Shown here in pieces: positions 11,928 through 23,600 of a DNA stretch of 64,000 nucleotides (within the stretch, counting starts at the first letter, position 1; each line of letters opens with the position of its first letter). This stretch comes from Lingula anatina (taxonomy: Eukaryota; Brachiopoda; Lingulata; Lingulida; Lingulidae). The translations under genes were made by a program, and so were the position numbers. The DNA is taken from positions 59,632-123,631 of the forward strand of contig NW_019775456.1 in assembly GCF_001039355.2 (NCBI RefSeq), given 5' to 3'. The notes under the pieces were generated by a model. It made no database searches. It saw nothing but the letters and a program-made list of their open reading frames with translations, and was not told the origin of the DNA.

Positions 11928-14473
11928 CTGCGACAATTTATATGTTGATAAACCCTCGGTCATTTTTGCTAAACCTCATGTACATAATTACAGTATGTTA
12001 TTTAAGACGCAGCAGTAATGTGTCATTTTTTGGATAAGAAACGAGCAAATTTTCCCCACTGATGTTGGAAAAATGGTGACAAAGGTATCTTAACTGATTC
12101 CCGTCTGTTGAAGGCCCAATGAAGCCAAATTGAAAAGAAAATCCCCAGACATCCTCCCGTGACAGTGTAATATGGCCGCCATTGAATGGGGTGGGTCACC
12201 TAACTATACTTGACTTGGTAACCAAATGTACAAGGAACATATTTTAGTACACTGTANTTTATTTTTTTTTTTTTTTTTTTTTTTTTTTACCACAATAAGA
12301 AACCCATTATATAGGGAAAAAACAGTCTCGGCTTACCATAGTTTTGGATACTTTCAATCAGTACAATCCCACATCTAAAGGTGACATAATTGTCATTTGT
12401 GTTAGCTAGCCGGAAATTCACGCAAAGATCATGAAGCCTATTTCCTAGAAATAACAATGAAAGTCACATTGTTAATACCAGTTGTTTAAAAAAATCATCT
12501 TGAAATCATGTCACATGTACGGTTTTATATAACATACCAGTACATACAGTTTTACACCTTATATAGCAAAAAAAATTATGATATGTAAAACCGGATTTAA
12601 GTAATGCTTGTTGTTTTTGTATCAATTCTGTAATTGAGATGAAAACTGTCAAACTTTATTGCCAACGGTAATAACAGAAAAAAATATGGGGATATGAATC
12701 TACTGTGTGCGGTTTTATATATGGGCCTGCAACAGAATCCGTTATCATATAAAAGCTATTTTTGTCATGTTATATCCGAATTTTACAATAGGATACTAAC
12801 CTCTGTAGTGTTGGAATGAACCCGGTGATCCACCAATTGTTGTACAACACGGCTTTTGGGTGCAGTTTTCATATACTTCTGGAAGTTGGCCACAGTCATC
12901 ACCACGGCAATCTGGGACGGGATATATACACTCCTTGGTACGTGACCGATTCACCGTTCCTGGCAGTCCACAGGCAGCAGTGCAAGAAGACCACGGTAAC
13001 CAATTACTCAGATAACCATCCACTGGAACATAAGCATTAACCCTCAAGAGACCAAGCTATTTTACTGACTGAAATGACCAAGTGGGGTCATCTATGACCC
13101 CATTGTGCTCTGTACAGGGATCCTTATTATAAAAGGCTGTGGAGGGTTTATCACACCTGTACTACTCCCAGGATTTAAGACAAGTATTTTATAATGATCT
13201 AATGTAATAAGTATTTGGTAATAATACTTTTATTGCATGAAATAACCAAGCACAGATTTTAAGAACATTACACCGGTATTTAGACAGTCCTTGTTAGTTT
13301 CCACAATATTTCTCTTTTTATTTGCCACACTAAATGAAAAAAAGTACATTACGAAATTAATTTGAGTAAAAATATTTTGACTCATGTTGAGAAAGCATCC
13401 TGCTAACTTCAATAAGAATAATTAGCTGACTTGCTGAGTAGGGAATACCCTAATGCTGGCAAGGAAGTAATACTACTCAGAATACATTCAATCAACCTAC
13501 ATGTATGTTACTATCACATCTGTGTATGAAACAGAATCCACACAAACAATTTGTTAATATATGTATAATATATGATATCGACAGAATTCTTTAGATTTCC
13601 GAAATACCCGAAAATTGTAACCGTCAAAATGAGAGACCCAGTTATGAGAACAAGTTCCAACAAAGCTACTGAAATTAGATTTAGTGATGCACTATTAGTG
13701 ACACTTCAAGCACAATCTTCACAAACCACTTATTTGTGCCTATGTTTTGGGCACACTGGCTGTTTGCATGAAGCACATGCATGTGGCATTTTCCTGTCAG
13801 TGTTGCGTGGGTAAAAAATTTGAATAAAATTTAAAAACTAATATTTAAAAACTAATGCTTCTCTTTGGGGTCATAAATGACCCCACAAGAGTTTGTAATG
13901 TATACGCCACAATAATTGGTTGATCCCTACAAAAAACTGTGAAAGTGTGTAGGATTAGTAGACTGACAAATTCATGCAAGGAAAGAAAATTCGAATAAAA
14001 AATAAGGAAATGGCACATTAAATCATATGGCTGGGGTCGTAAATGACCCCACTCGGTCACTTGAGGGTTAAAATGTCATCGCCGCCCTCAAAAGGGATAT
14101 AAGGTTCCCATTAGTAGGTCCCCAATATTGCCTTATCGCCTGTTCATGATGACGTAAGATTGTTTGTTTGTTCGAAACATAACGCAAAACTTTTTGGACG
14201 AACCTTGATGATATTTGCAGGATAGGCCACATATGGACGAAAGAACAGATGAGTAGATTATTTTGGGGGTGATATGGATAAAAACCAAAACGGGCTCTGC
14301 GTCGAAGCTTCACATGTTATAATATTCACACCTTAATATAATTGAATTGTTTACGTCATGCACATTGTTGGGAAGTTACAACCTGGTCTCTTGCATCACA
14401 CGTCGCCTGACATGATTATATTGAAGTCCGCGCTCTTGTGGTTTGGGCTATGTCTATACAGCATTTCAGAGAA

Positions 14474-14506
<33 letters not shown>

Positions 14507-14764
14507 TGCATTTCTTTACCTGGGCAACAGGGGACACTACAAGACTGTGTCTCGATTGTCGCACCCACACAGGTGGCGCCACCGTGAGCGGGTTCAGGAC
14601 ACTTGCACTCCCTATAGCGTGTCTGTGTACCATTTCCACACGTCACTGAGCAATCATTCCAATCGCTGTACGTGCACCATCCGCCGTGAACTGGGGGGCA
14701 ATAAAAGTACATAATGAAATATTGTTTTAGGTTTGGTCAATGAAACGTCTGTTTTAACTGCGAT

Positions 14765-14806
<42 letters not shown>

Positions 14807-15402
14807 TGGAGAGAGATGGAGAGAGGGGGTCGTTACCTGGGCAAGGGGGGCCACTACAAGACTGAGTCTCGGTTTTGGCACCTACACAGTCGGCGCCACC
14901 GTAGGAGGGTTCAGGGCATTTGCACTCCTCAGAGCGTGTCTGTGTACCATTTTCACACGTTACCGAGCAATCACTCCAATCGCCGTACGGGCACAATCCG
15001 CCGTCAACTGAAGAGTCTGTGAACGTAGAATTGTATATTTTATTCCACTTTTGCAGGGACAACATTATAAGCAATACTTGAATATAAAACAGTTACAGAA
15101 ACTATTAATTTTGCAAACTAAGTTAAAGTGTGTAATGCATAAGATGTCAAACGATACAATGTTATAACCAATACATGGCGGTCGATTGTTTGCGTCTTGA
15201 CCGGGGCTACCACCTGGTGGATCATGTGGTAATGGACCAGCATGAAAGAAGCACGTGAGAACAGTCATTATATTGAAGAACCAATTTACACTAGACCAAA
15301 GAGAACAATAAAAAAAGCCAGGTTACATAAAATATTGTGTATTAAAGTGACAGATCAATCATATATATGTAATAAGGATGAAGACAGATCCCTGTCCTGA
15401 AG

Positions 15403-15483
<81 letters not shown>

Positions 15484-18400
15484 CTGCGACAATTTATATG
15501 TTGATAAACCCTCGGTCATTTTTGCTAAACCTCATGTAAATAATTATGTTATTGAAGACGCAGCAGTAATGTGTCATTTTTTGGATAAGAAACGAGCACA
15601 TTTTCCCCACTGATGTTGGAAAAATGGTGACAAAGGTATCTTAACTGATTCCCGTCTGTTGAAGGCCCAATGAAGCCAAATTGAAAAGAAAATCCCCAGA
15701 CATCCTCCCGTGACAGTGTAATATGGCCGCCTTTGAATGGGGTGGGTCACCTAACTATACTTGACTTGGTAACCAAATGTACAAGGAACATATTTTAAAT
15801 TCTACTAAATGAGGCACTACCAATCATTTGCAACAACTTTCATTGTCACCAGAGGTAAAATCATGGACAAAATGCAAGGTCAATGGATGTTTTCAGAAAA
15901 AAAAAAAAAAAAAAAACGCCCAAATGTTAATATTTTGGCAACTCAGTATCTCAGAAACGTATTCAAAGTGTCAACTCCTATATTGTGAAGTACCATCTAT
16001 TATTTACAGCTGTTTCAATGTCACCGCATGTTAAGGTCAAGAATTAATTATAGGTCGAAATATTATTTTGAGCAAAATTGCCAAAATGTCATATTTTGGA
16101 AACCTAATATATATTTTTTAAGTATCTACTCTTACTGAATGATGTACCGCATGCCATTTGCCGCTATATTAAAGGTCGAAATATTATTTTGAGCAAAATT
16201 GCCAAAATGTCATATTTTGGAAACCTAATATATATTTATTAAGTATCTACTCTTACTGAATGATGTACCGCATGCCATTTGCTTCTATTTTAAAGGTCAC
16301 CAGAGGTCAAGGCTACATCCAAATAGCAAGTAATTTTTTCACGTGAAAATCACTTATTATCTATAACACATTAACATATTTAAAGTATCAAATCCTTAGC
16401 TGAGTGGGGTTCTGCCAATTATTTGCAATCGATGTCTTTCAATTTTGTGTATTACTTCTTTCCATATTCATACATTTAAGAAGATAAATCTTCACAAGAA
16501 CGTGCAAAATGCTTTGGATATTCCATTCTGATATGTTTGGAAACATGGCAGTCTAAATAATTCATGAGCTCCATTATAAAATAAAATGGAACAAGACATC
16601 CCGTTCAAGTGCAAGTATGATTTTAGCAATAGTTCCAAAGTACCCAAGTTGCAACCACCAATATCGAAATATTACACATTACCTACTACAAGTTTGTCGC
16701 AAAGGGACGGTCCAGGACATCTGTAAATATAATATAATATAATATAATATAATATAATATAATATAATATAATATAATTTGCTGATTCGAATTGTAATTG
16801 TTTCTAATGTTCTTTCTCTTCCTCGTGAATATAAAAGTAAGATCAGCAGACGAGACAGTTATTGCTTTGAACAGACAAACGTCAATTTATGGAAATATGT
16901 TTTTATCTTCTGTGATTCTTATTTTCAGTAAATATTGCAGTTTAATCACAATCTTCCGCTTTATTCTTGGTATGAAATGGTGCTAAGGAGGCCATTTGCA
17001 TCAAGGTACATAACCCAACCTTGAGCAGAGATGGGGGGCACCAACTGTCACACATTTGGGACAACTCAATCACCAAATCACTGGTGAGCAGTGATCGTCC
17101 CATATGACAGCACATTGAAGATGATCACGGATGTGATCGAAAGCTCTGTCAGGTATAGTTCTATGTTTTAGTGTAGAAATTGGAAAGTTTAATACTTGAA
17201 CCATATACTACGACTACACAGATGGATTTCAATCAGAATAAGCCCTTAGAGGGGTTTCTTAAATTTGAGCTCCGTTACTTGATTCAGCGTCAGTTTCAGA
17301 GCAGACAGCGGCTGCGCATAATATGCATTCACAAGTATTCTCAGGAAACATGGACATCTATTAAGTAATTGACCAATTCGGTGTTAGTGCTCGGATATTC
17401 ATTCTGTAAAAGACTCCATGGTTCCATTGCTAGAGTTGGGTCGATCCTGCTAGCTCGAATAGGGTACTGGAACAAGGTCTTACACCCCATTTCAATAGAT
17501 TTTTAGATCGATCTATCCCTGTGGGAAGTCTCACTAGATTACTGTCAGCTTGGCCGACTTAAGCGTCTGTTCCGCCTACTAAAAGCTGTAAGGAGGTAAT
17601 TAACTATGGTGCCCGCTCGGCTGACTGCAATTTAACGTAAACACCCCAGGGAGTTAGGTCGATCTAAATCTTAATCTTTAGATCGATCTAAATATCTGGG
17701 AAAGCACCCTTAGATGAGTCTGAACTTACCTATCACTGCCAAAGGCTTGATAACAAATCAGGTGGTGTCCGTGCTGTGCAGGGGCCGGAGTCCAGGTTAT
17801 GTTAACCGATGCCGTGTTATCATTTACAGTAACCATTGCACCCACACTAGCACCGGTTGGTGGAACGACGATGATGGCATCTATTCTGTATGTGTGGAAA
17901 GAAATGGACGTGATGAAAATAATATATGCAAGGGTAGGGATTATGTGCTGTCGTGTCGATACGCAGACTCCATTGTCAACTGAAGTCTGAACTACATGGC
18001 ATTTTAAATTTGTCTGTTGTATGCTGATAGAACAAAGAAGTGCTTGCAAGTGCAAACATACCCATTGGGATAAATTGCTATGAAGTCTTTCGTGAAGGTC
18101 TGCCCAGCACGTAGGTTTATTGTCTCTGGTGGTGTTGTGAAAGTTGGCGGGTTGCCACAATTACAGCCATCCTTTATACAAACAAGATACTGGAATGTCA
18201 AAGTTATTTCACACATTATAAAACCCCAATTTATGACAAATGAGAAATTCAGAAATACAATCGTCAATTTAAAAATAAATAAATAAATAAATAAACATGT
18301 CACGTATGCCTGTGACAGTAAGAAGCAAAGTCAATCTCTGAGTACGTAGCGATATTAAGCAAGTGATATAGTTCATAAAGGACCTTTTTAAAATGCGACT

Positions 18401-20650
18401 TTTCTCCGATCTGTCCTACAAACGGACATATGTAAGCGACCCGTGCTGCCACGTGTGGAAACAAAAGGCAGGTTCATCCTTGTGGATAATTATGGAGAAA
18501 AAACTACAGGGAGCAGCGTGTGTGCAGAACTTTACTCAGCGAGCTGACTACGCGTTGTATAACTATCAAACATTGGTATTTGAATAATGATGCCATGGGG
18601 TCGTCAAAGATGATAGGGTTTAACCATACCGTCCATTCCATTTTTTTTTCTGTTCGCCAATGTTTTCATTTTTTTAAATTTAAATATTTATATTAATATC
18701 CCTGACCTGCAGCGGGACCTTTGACAATGGAGTCGTTTCGTCTTTCTGCACTCCACCCTGTGTTATGTTTGTTGCGGGGAAATCTTCCAACATTATTGCT
18801 ACTCCATAAAACCCACTGCCGTAAAGACTTCGATTAGAAGACGGGATGATAAGGGTACAGTTCTGAAATAAATCAACTGATATTTTACCCACCAAAGCGT
18901 TGAGCCCAATGTGTTAGTTTTCACTACCGGGATGGTAAAGTATTTTACTGTTTATAACTCACAGAAAGTTGTTTTGTTATATTAAACATGTAATTACAGA
19001 CTTGATATTTAAAATGGAATATTTTAGTTTGAAAGGTATGTTCAAGTAAAATGAGTCGTTTATTTTGAAAACGTGTATTTCGCGTCATTTCATGTGATTA
19101 GATAAATGTGTATTCAGGTGTGTCAGTAACAATAAACTGACTCCCTTGTATAAAGCACTGTTAAATTACGTAATGCGTGGTGATTTCATGGATAATACTG
19201 TTTGGGCTGGTCCAAGTATGAGTATGACAGAATGTGATTTGATCAACACACTTTCAATATTTTGGCATTAATTTCAAAGAGGGATTTAGAATTATGTATA
19301 CAGGAGGCGGATATTAGGCTGCGTAAACTGTGTTACAGCATTGTTGTTCTGCGCCAACACTGTACAACACAGGTTGGTGAACCTGAACTAGGCCACACCC
19401 AAGACATCCAGAACTTAACACCGGAGAACAGGACCCCTTGTTCTTACGTCTTTACTGCTACAAATAAGGAAAAACAACCAGTTCCCTTCAGAACGAGCGG
19501 CAAATTATCACAAAAAAAAAAAAAAAAGCGTTCCCAAGTCCTATTGTCATAGCCAGGCTGGTCTTAGCAAGTTTCTATACCATGTGATCTCTAGAGAGCC
19601 CTCTGTGAAAAGTGAAACAACGTTGGTGTCAAAATATCATTGGTAGTCATCTACAAAAACCTGAACCAAATCAAATACAGGCATATTTTGGAAACCATAT
19701 GCACCCCATTTGCTAGAGGAACAATTTTACTTCACAAGTTAAGTTTACGTCATTGGGGCCCGTTTCACGAAGCAGTATAGTTAGTTAGAATAACTAACTA
19801 CCGAACTATCTCGCTAACGAGAAAACTTTAGGGGTGTTTCACGAAGCAGTTGTTAACTCATCGCTAAGTTCAGTCGTCAAGTTCGGTCGTTCGTTCTCTC
19901 GTTACTCACCGTAGTCTCGAAACAGTTTATCGAAGTGGAACTCTTGCGTAAAAGTGTCGCGAAAGCTCTAACTCTCCAATTTCCGGCGGCTGGAAATGCA
20001 TAAGAACGTCTGCCTTGAGGTCGACGTAAAGGATCTCCACCACCTTTTTGCCGCTCTTTTTGTCACAGCTAGGTGCAACCTCTCGTAAATTGCATCATCG
20101 CGTGTATATTCTAATATAAAACGTCGCAGTCTACGTTGCCGTCTGGCGGTACGGATAGCAAGAAAGGTCGTCGCCATATTGGATACAAAGACAAACGACA
20201 GACAACGGTAACTAAGCAACCTTTCTATTTCATTCATTACGATGCGTACGATGAAACTCTGGAGTTAGCGACTGGTCTGACCAGTCGCTAAATATCCAAG
20301 GTAACAACGACACAATAAAGAGCGAGAGAACTAGCGATAGCTTCGTGAAACGGCACTCATAACTAGCGAGAGGCTAACTACCGATCTCTAACTAACTACT
20401 GCTTCGTGAAACGGGCCCCAGTAAAACACCTGTAAAACCAAGGGTCTGAGTATCTGTCGTGGTCTATGGGTGACCAGTGTACGTTGAATGAACGGCCTAC
20501 TGGTCCTACAAAACACCTGAACTAAACTGGAGAAGTTTCAAATGCTACTGGAATATGTAATTCTAGTTCAACCTCCAATAAACCTGTCAGAAGGATAACC
20601 TTGCCGATTTAGAGCCGAAGCAGCTGCCAGATGAGGCCATACGCACCACC

Positions 20651-20696
<46 letters not shown>

Positions 20697-23600
20697 ATTG
20701 CAGTGTGTTATGACGATAAGAAATAAAGAGAGAGAGAGAGTTTACGTACCGGATACAGAATTGACCCCGGAAGTGGCCCACATATTCCGCCGCACTCATC
20801 ATTTCCCGTTGCCCAGCGACACCTTACAATATCCCCATCTGCATCAACACTCGGGATGTCAAATTGATAGCCACATGTGACATCCATGCAATTGAAAAGA
20901 ATACATAATGATAATGATTCTATTCTGAAATGTGGACGGCCATATTTAGTCGGCGGATCAGTTAGCACTCGGATCATCTATTCTGATTGGGCCTTAGAGG
21001 CCATTGAGAACAAGTCCATCTGCGGACTAACAGATCCTGGTATCAAATATGGCTGACCAACACAAGAGCAAAGCCGACTAATCCGCCGACCCTACAGGGG
21101 TCTTGCAATTAACTATAGGTATGAAAGTCGAGTGTTATGCAAGTGAAAGCTCACTGTCACTTTACACAAATATGTGAGAAAATACAACATGTCTCTCTTT
21201 TTAATTTTACATGTTGTAATAATCTTAAATCATTTTAGAGCAGACTTTGTCGATTTAAGAAGCAGTTGATTCTTGTCAGAACCGGTTTGAAAAGGAATGC
21301 ATGTCCTATGGACGTGCGTTCTCTAGGATGTACTGTCCTACCTGGGCCTAGATTCCCAGCTGTATTTATACGCACCTAGGACATGTATTCCTGTCGGACA
21401 TAATTTCATTTCACAAATCTTAAGCCTAGGTCACAACCGGCCGTACCGGCTCTTACGGGCTGTTTGCGTCCAAATTTTGCGCAGAATCTCACTTCTCACG
21501 CAAGTCCTTCTTACGCAATTTCGATTTTGCAGTCAGGCCGTAAGTACCTACGGAGGATGTTGGACATGTCCAAAAGATTCCACGAATAGCAAGAGAGACG
21601 CGCGTTGTGCGATATTCGCTAGGAGTCAATTTTGCTGATATGGGTTATATATGAAATCAAGATCGAGCTGGCAAAAATGAAATCTAGAACCTAGGGTATA
21701 CGACCTCCGCAACACCCAAAAATCGCAGGGGACGTACGGTCCTGAAATCCGTGCATCCGGTTGTGACCGAGGCTTTACATGATTAATGTCCGTACAATAA
21801 TTATTAACACGAGTATCGGCAATTTTCAGACGGGGCTAGGGCATCGATAACTGTCTGCGTAATACTAAGTCATGGGTGTCCACTGGACTTTAAATCCCAG
21901 GAAATTATGCCCTAGGACATGCGTCCCTAGGAATAGAAGACCCAGGATATGCATTCCTAGGAGTAAGTGTCCGCAAGAAAATTCATTTCTAGGAAAACAT
22001 CCCCTACGGATATGCATTACGGCGGACAACCATTCCCTTCACATTGGATCTTTGTGTTTTTATTTAGCGTGTCTATTAAATTTACAAGACAAAAGCTTGG
22101 GTTTTCTTTCAGACGTCCAGGGATGGAAATCTTACTGTGTAACTGCAACACATCTGCTCCAAAGCTAACTCCCTACATTTCAAACGCAACTTTATTTTGC
22201 GTTCTCGTGGAAAATGCGTAAATCGAGTAAAACTATGTGGCCATATGTAATATCCCTAAATGCAGGTTTTCCAAGCAGTTTTACCCTGTGTTATCTTGCC
22301 AAAGGGTGAAATTGAGTCAATAGTCGAAAACCCTGTATATATACCTGAGGAAAGAAATATTTCGACAATTATGATCTTTTCTTCAGTTTTATCTGCAGAA
22401 CGTGAACGCTCTACTTACTTAACCAGGGGATTGCTTGTGATTACGGGACTTGCATTTGGATTTCCCGTGTCGTTTCGGATACCAGCATTATATTCGGTTG
22501 TAAGTTTCCAACATTTAAATTTTCCTGATTCCAGTGTTGTCCAGTAACAACCTTCATGTCTGAAATGTTTAAAAAGTGTAAATATGAGGCACGCAAATAC
22601 GAGTACCTGTTGGATTCAATAAATAAATTGCCTTAAAACGACCGCGTAATATTCTGCATCATTTAGGCCATGAGCCGTACACTGTGTTGGTATGAAAAAA
22701 GGGACGAATAGTGATTTTTAGTAAGGCGTATCTCTATATTGTCCGAATATGTGTAATAGCATTTTATTGTACACCTTATACAACCCCAACCCACCAGCGG
22801 CAAGTGCTTTGTTTTTCAGATGGGGGTGAGGGAAAAACGCTACTACAGTATATCAGAACCATAAGGATATATCAAGGTATCATAAACCATTATGAGACAA
22901 TTAATTTCGTAAGGTTAGGTTAATTAATTTCGTAAGGTTCATATAATAATTGTCGAAATGTTCGAAGATCGTTTCTACAGAACTTTATGACAACGTTAAT
23001 TTGTGGAGTTTTATCAGCGTATTTAACATTCTGGAAAAAACATTATTGGTGTTTTATGAACCTTTCTTATATATAACCAAAACACTTTTTAGGCTGTTTG
23101 AACTACATTTGGCAGTTAATTAGGATTCCCCATAGGGGAATACTATTGTTTTTGGTAGTATTATTATTATTCTTTCCGCGCGTTTTTTTTCGCAAAAAAT
23201 CTGAAATAATTATCATAGGTAGCCTATGGTCAGAATATGCCACAGAACCAGTTTCAGTGACCTTGACCTACTTTTCAAGGTCACAGGGGCTTTTAAAGGC
23301 AAAAATTGTAAAATTTGAAATTGCCATTAGGCCTAAAGTATAAGCCATATGGCTAAGAGCCTTATAGCCAGTGATACTGAGGTAAATCCACAGATAATGA
23401 CCTACTTTTATGCAAGTAGGTCAAGGTCGCTAATGGGCAAACGGGCTCAAAAAGGTTTGTTTCCGAGATCTCAAGAACCGGAAGGCCCAGAGCCCCAATC
23501 ATAGTGGCAAATGATGCCCTATATATATATCTAAGGTTAGCCGTACTTTGGTAGCGACTGCTTAATTACTTTTTTTAATATAGATTTTTAAATATTTATG

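Larger units (their letters stand above)
9758..15797. repeat. Tandem segmental duplication carrying the TSP1 exon block
   Basis: Unit 1 is 9758-12246 (about 2.49 kb). Unit 2 is 12289-15797 (about 3.5 kb, about 2.48 kb once the MITE is removed). They are nearly identical through exons and introns, including microsatellite positions. The junction (12247-12288) holds an ambiguous base N at 12257 and a long T run. A recent duplication is the simplest reading, but an assembly or haplotype artefact is possible. Confidence 0.85.

Noticed and set aside
15170-15268. Possible exon encoding PLPHDPPGGSPGQD between exons 10 and 11
   Set aside because: No acceptor AG in place, and the equivalent stretch in the other duplication unit (about 11,630-11,710) has an in-frame stop.
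19968-20237. Arg-rich frame as a Harbinger transposase N-terminus
   Set aside because: Similarity is too weak by eye, and the frame is confined to a 665-bp TIR element.
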